Origin: Acidimicrobiia bacterium
GTDB taxonomy: Bacteria > Actinomycetota > Acidimicrobiia > IMCC26256 > BP-133
NCBI GenBank assembly: GCA_025934385.1
Contig: JAICYE010000069.1
Span: 1 to 8,368, forward strand
Direction: 5' to 3'
DNA length: 8,368 bases
The translations under genes were made by a program, and so were the position numbers. This document shows, one piece after another, positions 4,369-8,368 of this stretch. The first letter of the stretch is position 1, and the number at the start of each line of letters is the position of its first letter. Below the pieces are notes generated by a model. That model saw nothing but the letters and a program-made list of their open reading frames with translations. It had not been told where the DNA came from and ran no database searches.

Positions 4369-6927
4369 TCAGCCGGCGTCGGCGGCCACGGCGGCGAGGA
4401 CGTCGAGCCGGGCGGCCCGCCGGGCCGGTCGCACCCCGGCCAGGACGCCGGCCACCCCGCCGGTCACCACCACCGCCGCCAGCCGCCCGACGGGGATCGT
4501 CAGCCGGGCGACGTCGGCGCCGGCGGCGGACACCAGCGCCCAGCCGAGGAAGACGCCGAGGCCGACGCCGCCCAGCGTCCCGAAGACGGCCACGATGACC
4601 GCCTCCCGGCGGAGCATGGCCCGCACCTGCCGGCGGGTCTGGCCCACGGCCCGGAGCAGCCCGAGCTCCCGGGTCCGCTCGTGGACCGACAGCGCCAGCG
4701 TGTTGGCGATGCCCATCAGGGCGATGAGGATCGACAGCGCCAGCAGGACGTAGACGATGCCGAGCATCATGTCGATCCGCTGCGTGGCAGCGGCGACGTA
4801 CTCGGCCCGGTCCTGTACCGCCGGCCGGCCGAACGGCGCCGCCGCCCGGGTGACGGCCGCCTTCCCGGCGGCCACGTCGACGCCGGGCCGGAGGGAGACG
4901 AACACGAGCCGATCGGTGTCCTGCGGGGCGTGGGGCGCCCACGTCGCCCGGGGCAGGAGGTAGTCGCCGGCCACGCCGGTCGACCGGTAGACGGCGCCGA
5001 CGGTGAGGTCCCGGCTGGTGCCGTCGGCGAAGCCCACCGGCACGACGGTGCCGACGTGCCAGCCCTGCTTGCCGGCCACGTCGGACGACACCGCCAGCTG
5101 CCCGTCGCCCAGCCCGGAAAGCGTTCCGGCGGCGACGTCGAGCCGCAGGACCTTGGCCAGGGCGGGGACGTCGGCCACGCTGACGGCCTCTCCCGTCCCT
5201 TTGACGAGCGCCACGCCCTTGCCGAGCCCGGTGGCCTGCGCCACCTCGGGCAGCCCGGCCACGGTGGCGGCCAGCTGCGGGCTCAGCCCGCTGCCCCCGA
5301 ACGACGACGCCGAGATCGTGAGGTCGCCGCCGAACGACTCGTCGACCGATCGGGCCATCGAGGCCCGCAGCGACGAGGCGAACACCGTGAAGACCACGAC
5401 CACGCCGACGCCGACCAGCAGGGCGGTGGCGCTGCCGGCCGTGCGGCGGGGGTTGCGGCGGGCGTTTTCCCGGGCCATGGCCCCGGTCACGCCCCGGAAG
5501 CGGGCCGCCGGCCAGCCGAGGACGGCCACGGCCGGCCCGGCCACCACCGGCCCGAGGACGACGAGGCCGGCCAGGGTGAGGACGGCGCCGAGGCCGACCC
5601 GCCCGAGCCCGCCGCCGCCGGCCACGCCGGCCACGACGACGGCCACGCCGAGGGCGCCGAGGACGGCGCCGACCACCGCCCGGGCCCGGGAGGTCCCGCT
5701 GTGGTCAACGGCCACGTCGCGCAGGGCGGCCAGCGGCTTGACCCGCGACGCCCGGATGGCCGGAGCGGCACCGGCGATGACCGTGGTGGCCAGGCCGGCC
5801 ACGAAGGCCACCACGAGACTGGTCGTGCTCACGGTGAGCCCGGCGGCGGGGAGGGCGAAGCCCGCCCGGTCGAACAGGGCCTTGAGAAGCCCGGCCAGGC
5901 CGAGGCCGCCGACCAGCCCGGCCAGCGAGGCGATCACGCCGACGGCCATCGTCTCGGCCAGCACCGCCCCGATGATCTGCCGGCGGCGGGCGCCGAGGGT
6001 GCGGAGCAGGGCCGCCTCCCGGGTCCGCTGGGCGGTGAGGATCGAGAACGAGTTGTAGATGCTGAAGGTGCCGACGAGGAGGGCGATGCCGGCGAAGATC
6101 AGCAGGAAGGCCGACAGGGCCGACAGGAACCCGCTGGTGACGTCGTCGACGTTCTCCTTGGTCAGCTGGGCGCCGGTGATGGTCTCGGCCCGGGCCGTGG
6201 CCGGCACCGCTGCCTGCACGCGGGCGGCCAGCGTCGTCTGGCTGACGCCGGGCTGCGCCTTGACCAGCACCCGGGAGATCTGGGCCGGGTTCTTGGTGAG
6301 GTGGGCGGCGGCCCCCTCGGCGCTGAACGCCACGAAGGTGGACGGGCCGAAGCCGTCGGCCGTCCCGAAGGTGGCGATGCCGACGATCGTGACCCGCACC
6401 GGTTCGGGCGTCTCGACGATCGTGGTATCACCGACCTTCAGGTGACCGGACTTGGCCGCCCCCCGGTTGATCACGACCTCGTCCGGCGTGCTCGGCGCCC
6501 GCCCGTCGACGAGGCGGTAGGCGTTGAGGTCGGGGTCGGTGATCCACACCCCGGCCAGGCGGGGCGGACCGTTGCCGCCGATCGCCTTGCCGTCGGCGCC
6601 CAGGATCTGTCCGTAGCCCTGAATGTCGGCCACGGCGTCGGCCACGCCCGGCACGGCGGCGACCTGGTGCACGACGGATGCGTCGAGCAGACCCCGCTGG
6701 GTCAGGCCCGGCCCGGCATCGCCGTTCGCCTTGAGCTGGTCGGCACTGCGGACGACGACGTCGATACGGCTGTTGGCCGCGGCGAACAGGTCGGCGAAGT
6801 TGGACCGGAGCGTGTCGGAGAGGGCCAGCGTCCCGGCCAGGAACGAGACGCCGAGGAGCACGGCGAGCACCGTCCCGACCAAGCGGCGCTTTCCGGTCGT
6901 GATGCGTCGGAGGGCGATGCGGAACAC
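4369..6927 (-). CDS. FtsX/MacB-family ABC transporter permease, ten predicted helices
   Basis: An 852-aa permease with a duplicated layout. A first helix is at about 16-38, an extracellular MacB-type periplasmic-core domain at 40-235 and an FtsX block at 271-395. Two middle helices follow (about 414-436 and 445-470), then a helix at 500-520, a second extracellular domain (520-705) and a second FtsX block (720-840). Each FtsX block carries the cytoplasmic coupling motif: RTREAALLRTLGARRRQI at 301-318 and RTRELGLLRAVGQTRRQV at 751-768. Such proteins act with a LolD/MacB-type ATPase as mechanotransmitters or exporters of lipids, lipoproteins or peptides; the substrate here is unknown. The GTG at 6927 is chosen because it gives MFRIALRRI, has GGGAGG five bases upstream and lies one base after the ATPase stop. 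Reading further upstream would only overlap the ATPase gene. Confidence 0.93.
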   Translation of the reverse strand: MFRIALRRITTGKRRLVGTVLAVLLGVSFLAGTLALSDTLRSNFADLFAAANSRIDVVVRSADQLKANGDAGPGLTQRGLLDASVVHQVAAVPGVADAVADIQGYGQILGADGKAIGGNGPPRLAGVWITDPDLNAYRLVDGRAPSTPDEVVINRGAAKSGHLKVGDTTIVETPEPVRVTIVGIATFGTADGFGPSTFVAFSAEGAAAHLTKNPAQISRVLVKAQPGVSQTTLAARVQAAVPATARAETITGAQLTKENVDDVTSGFLSALSAFLLIFAGIALLVGTFSIYNSFSILTAQRTREAALLRTLGARRRQIIGAVLAETMAVGVIASLAGLVGGLGLAGLLKALFDRAGFALPAAGLTVSTTSLVVAFVAGLATTVIAGAAPAIRASRVKPLAALRDVAVDHSGTSRARAVVGAVLGALGVAVVVAGVAGGGGLGRVGLGAVLTLAGLVVLGPVVAGPAVAVLGWPAARFRGVTGAMARENARRNPRRTAGSATALLVGVGVVVVFTVFASSLRASMARSVDESFGGDLTISASSFGGSGLSPQLAATVAGLPEVAQATGLGKGVALVKGTGEAVSVADVPALAKVLRLDVAAGTLSGLGDGQLAVSSDVAGKQGWHVGTVVPVGFADGTSRDLTVGAVYRSTGVAGDYLLPRATWAPHAPQDTDRLVFVSLRPGVDVAAGKAAVTRAAAPFGRPAVQDRAEYVAAATQRIDMMLGIVYVLLALSILIALMGIANTLALSVHERTRELGLLRAVGQTRRQVRAMLRREAVIVAVFGTLGGVGLGVFLGWALVSAAGADVARLTIPVGRLAAVVVTGGVAGVLAGVRPARRAARLDVLAAVAADAG

Positions 6928-6928
6928 G

Positions 6929-7717
6929 TCAGCCTCCCAGGGCCTTGAGCCGGTCGAGGACGCCGGCGGCGGTCGGGGACTCGAGGGAATCGACGAGCCG
7001 GCCGTCGGCCAGGAAGAGGGCGGCGTCGGCGTACCCGGCGGCGACGGGATCGTGGGTGACCATGACCACGGTCTGGCCGAGCTCGTTCGCCGCCCGGCGG
7101 AGGAAGCCGAGGATCTCGGCACCGGCCCGGGAGTCGAGGTTCCCGGTCGGCTCGTCGGCCAGGACGATCTCCGGCCGGGTGACCAGCGCCCGGGCCACGG
7201 CCACCCGCTGCTGCTGTCCGCCGGAGAGCTCGGATGGGCGGTGCCGGAGGCGGTCGGCGAGCCCGACGGTGGCCACGACCTCGTCGAACCACTGACGGTC
7301 GGGCCGGCGGCCGGCCAGGGCCAGGGGCAGCGTGATGTTCTCCTCGGCGGTGAGCGTGGGGACGAGGTTGAACGACTGGAAGACGAAGCCGATGCGGTCG
7401 CGGCGCAGGAGCGTGAGCTGCTTGTCGGACAGGGAGCCGAGGTCGGCGTCGCCGATCAGGACCCGGCCGGAGGTGAGCGAGTCGAGCCCGGCCAGGCAGT
7501 GGAGCAGCGTGGACTTCCCGGAGCCGGACGGGCCCATGACGGCGGTGAAGCGCCCTTCGGGGAACTCGACCGTGATCTCGTCGAGGGCCCGGACGGCGAC
7601 CTCGCCGCCGGCGCCGTAGACCTTGGTGGCGGACAGGGCGGCGGCCGCCACCCGCCGGCCGGCGGCGCCGGCGATGCCGGTGCCGGGGGCCGACCGGATG
7701 GCCGTGACGCCGCTCAC
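6929..7717 (-). CDS. ABC transporter ATP-binding protein, MacB/LolD type
   Basis: A 262-aa ATPase partner of the FtsX permease. Motifs: Walker A GPSGSGKST (62-70), Q-loop Gln114 in VFQSFNLVPTLTAEEN, signature LSGGQQQRVAVARAL (164-178), Walker B IVLADEPTGNLD (184-195, Glu189 catalytic) and switch His222 in VTHD. The sequence FNLVPTLTAEEN and the ADEPTGNLD box are hallmarks of the MacB/LolD/FtsE group. The N-terminus is about 25 residues longer than usual (Gly/Ala-rich, before SATKVYG). The GTG start shares four bases (GTGA) with the stop of the SHOCT gene and has only a weak AAAGG three bases upstream, so re-initiation after the SHOCT gene is likely. The first methionine could lie further in, but no better start is visible before the ABC fold. 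Confidence 0.93.
   Translation of the reverse strand: MSGVTAIRSAPGTGIAGAAGRRVAAAALSATKVYGAGGEVAVRALDEITVEFPEGRFTAVMGPSGSGKSTLLHCLAGLDSLTSGRVLIGDADLGSLSDKQLTLLRRDRIGFVFQSFNLVPTLTAEENITLPLALAGRRPDRQWFDEVVATVGLADRLRHRPSELSGGQQQRVAVARALVTRPEIVLADEPTGNLDSRAGAEILGFLRRAANELGQTVVMVTHDPVAAGYADAALFLADGRLVDSLESPTAAGVLDRLKALGG
6933..6938 (-). promoter_or_regulatory. Ribosome-binding site deciding the FtsX permease start
   Basis: GGGAGG on the minus strand inside the last codons of the ATPase gene, five bases before the GTG at 6927. It selects this start over in-frame upstream codons and fits coupled translation of ATPase and permease. Confidence 0.75.
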
Positions 7718-7986
7718 TTGCCTTTGGGGGCTTTACCAGCCTCCCCCGAGGCACGCAGGACGGTCAGGCGGTCGCGGTACTCGTCGGCGTCGATCTCGCC
7801 GCGGGCGTAGCGCTCGGCCAGGACGGCCTCGCCGCTGCGCCACGTCGGGCCGAACCGGCCCCAACGGCGGAAGCCCCGGACGAGGAAGAAGATGATCGTG
7901 CCCCAGAAGAGGAGCGGGATGAGGAACCACCAGCCGGGACCATGGCCCCAGTGGTGGACGGCGAGGATGGCAGGGTGTGTGTTCAT
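7714..7986 (-). CDS. Small SHOCT-domain membrane protein
   Basis: A 90-aa protein with a His/Trp-rich N-terminus (HHWGHGPGWW at 11-20), one hydrophobic helix (about 20-38), a basic stop-transfer stretch (RGFRRWGR) and a C-terminal SHOCT domain (about 52-78, GEAVLAERYARGEIDADEYRDRL). SHOCT (short C-terminal) domains are small modules of uncertain function, thought to aid oligomerisation. The architecture of a short His/Trp-rich membrane anchor plus SHOCT is common in actinobacteria. It is first in the likely operon and overlaps the ATPase by four bases, suggesting a stoichiometric or assembly role with the transporter, although that is inference. The ATG has no strong ribosome-binding site. 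The lysine-rich tail (KAPKGK) may be cytoplasmic. Confidence 0.85.
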   Translation of the reverse strand: MNTHPAILAVHHWGHGPGWWFLIPLLFWGTIIFFLVRGFRRWGRFGPTWRSGEAVLAERYARGEIDADEYRDRLTVLRASGEAGKAPKGK

Positions 7987-8022
7987 GCCGTGATGGTCGG
8001 CAATCCGCCCCCCGCGCTCGTC

Positions 8023-8037
8023 AACCCACCGTGGGTT
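8023..8037. promoter_or_regulatory. Palindrome AACCCAC-C-GTGGGTT upstream of the SHOCT gene
   Basis: A perfect 7+7 inverted repeat around one base, about 37-51 bp before the SHOCT start codon. On the minus strand its right end runs into TTGACG (8024-8019), which resembles a -35 element, although no clear -10 follows at the normal spacing. The symmetry and place suit an operator for the SHOCT/ABC/FtsX operon, possibly for the response regulator encoded next door. This is unproven. Confidence 0.4.
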
Positions 8038-8052
8038 CTTGGCCTACCGCAT

Positions 8053-8086
8053 CCGCCGTACGCCGGGCGGTGGCGGGCTACGGCGG
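8053..8086 (-). terminator. Hairpin directly after the response-regulator stop codon
   Basis: CCGCCGTA (8053-8060) and TACGGCGG (8079-8086) are a perfect 8-bp inverted repeat with an 18-nt GC-rich loop, starting at the base after the TAG stop at 8089-8087. No T tract follows on the minus strand, so it is not a classical intrinsic terminator. Tail-less hairpins are often proposed as terminators in high-GC actinobacteria. It would separate the regulator from the SHOCT operon. Confidence 0.5.
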
Positions 8087-8368
8087 CTACAGCCAGCCGG
8101 GGCGGACCAGGCCGGACTCGTAGGCGGTGACGACCAGCTGGGCCCGGTCGCGGGCGCCGAGCTTGGCCATCGACCGGTTCACGTGGGTCTTGGCCGTGGC
8201 CGGGCTCATGTAGAGCCGCTCGGCGATCTCGTCGTTGGACAGGCCGCCGGCGATCAGCATCACGACTTCCCGCTCGCGCCCGGTCAGGCTGGTCAGGCCG
8301 GGTACGCGGCGCACGCTACGGCTCCTGGTGGCGTACTCGCTGATCAGCCGCAAGGTGATCTTGGGCGA
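8087..8368 (-). CDS. LuxR/NarL-type response regulator, C-terminal part (N-terminus beyond window)
   Basis: The frame enters at the right edge and gives 93 residues before the TAG stop. The visible part is an interdomain linker (SPKITLRLISEYATR, like the SPxxTRRLIxEF linker of NarL-family regulators) and a complete GerE/LuxR helix-turn-helix domain at 26-86 (SLTGREREVVMLIAGGLSNDEIAERLYMSPATAKTHVNR...). The tail ends in ESGLVRPGWL, as in many actinobacterial two-component regulators. The phospho-acceptor receiver domain would lie outside the window, so it is not seen; a TTG at 8353-8351 is not a real start. A sensor kinase next to it is expected from family habit. It may control the downstream SHOCT/ABC/FtsX operon, since such regulator-transporter pairs are common, but a hairpin lies between them. 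Confidence 0.88.
   Translation of the reverse strand, partial: SPKITLRLISEYATRSRSVRRVPGLTSLTGREREVVMLIAGGLSNDEIAERLYMSPATAKTHVNRSMAKLGARDRAQLVVTAYESGLVRPGWL

Noticed and set aside
4681..6948. 755-codon open frame on the plus strand opposite the FtsX permease
   Set aside because: The translation is a charged Gly/Arg/Asp/His-rich string with no fold or motif, produced by high third-position GC of the permease on the other strand.
6928..7122. Upstream extension of the FtsX permease frame
   Set aside because: It would read the ATPase gene in a second frame. The GTG at 6927 has a good ribosome-binding site and the expected permease N-terminus.
8087..8353. Complete 88-aa stand-alone LuxR-type regulator starting at a TTG
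   Set aside because: The frame stays open to the window edge and the upstream residues match the interdomain linker of NarL-family response regulators, so the gene is cut by the edge.

Overview
The window is 8.4 kb of very GC-rich, densely packed DNA. Codon third positions are strongly G/C, and GTG starts are common. A YcnI protein ends in an LAxTG-type sorting signal, and large FtsX permeases sit beside a LuxR-type regulator. Together these suggest a high-GC actinobacterium. A lineage such as Acidimicrobiia is only a guess. I see no rRNA, tRNA, CRISPR array, insertion sequence or other sign of recent mobility.

Left part (1-3651) is trace-metal handling. A YcnI/DUF1775 copper-binding surface protein lies on the minus strand (63-746), and the start of another minus-strand gene may overlap the left edge. 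Transcribed away from it on the plus strand is a complete energy-coupling-factor (ECF) uptake system for nickel or cobalt in only two genes. The first (896-2827) is one polypeptide that joins the CbiM/NikM substrate-binding unit, a two-helix CbiN/PDGLE-like part and the CbiQ transmembrane coupling unit. The second (2827-3651) is the CbiO ATPase. The 149-bp divergent gap holds several regulatory-looking elements. A TACCCC/GGGGT palindrome on the copper-gene side looks like a CsoR operator. A TTGCAA-N5-GTGCGA palindrome on the ECF side looks like a Nur (nickel Fur-family) box and overlaps a possible -10 element. A 6-bp hairpin would hide the cbiM ribosome-binding site. I rate this gap as the most interesting part of the window.

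Right part (3600-8368) is a minus-strand export or membrane-remodelling cassette. A LuxR-type response regulator (C-terminal half only, cut by the right edge) is followed by a hairpin. Then come a 90-aa SHOCT membrane protein, a MacB/LolD-type ATPase, an 852-aa ten-helix FtsX permease and a short-chain dehydrogenase. The four downstream genes are separated by -4, +1 and +16 nt and are probably one transcript. Its 3' end runs tail-to-tail into cbiO with a 52-bp overlap.

The likely logic is that the YcnI protein handles extracellular copper, the ECF system imports Ni2+ or Co2+, and the ABC/FtsX cassette is a separate unit possibly controlled by the adjacent two-component regulator. Its substrate cannot be read from sequence.
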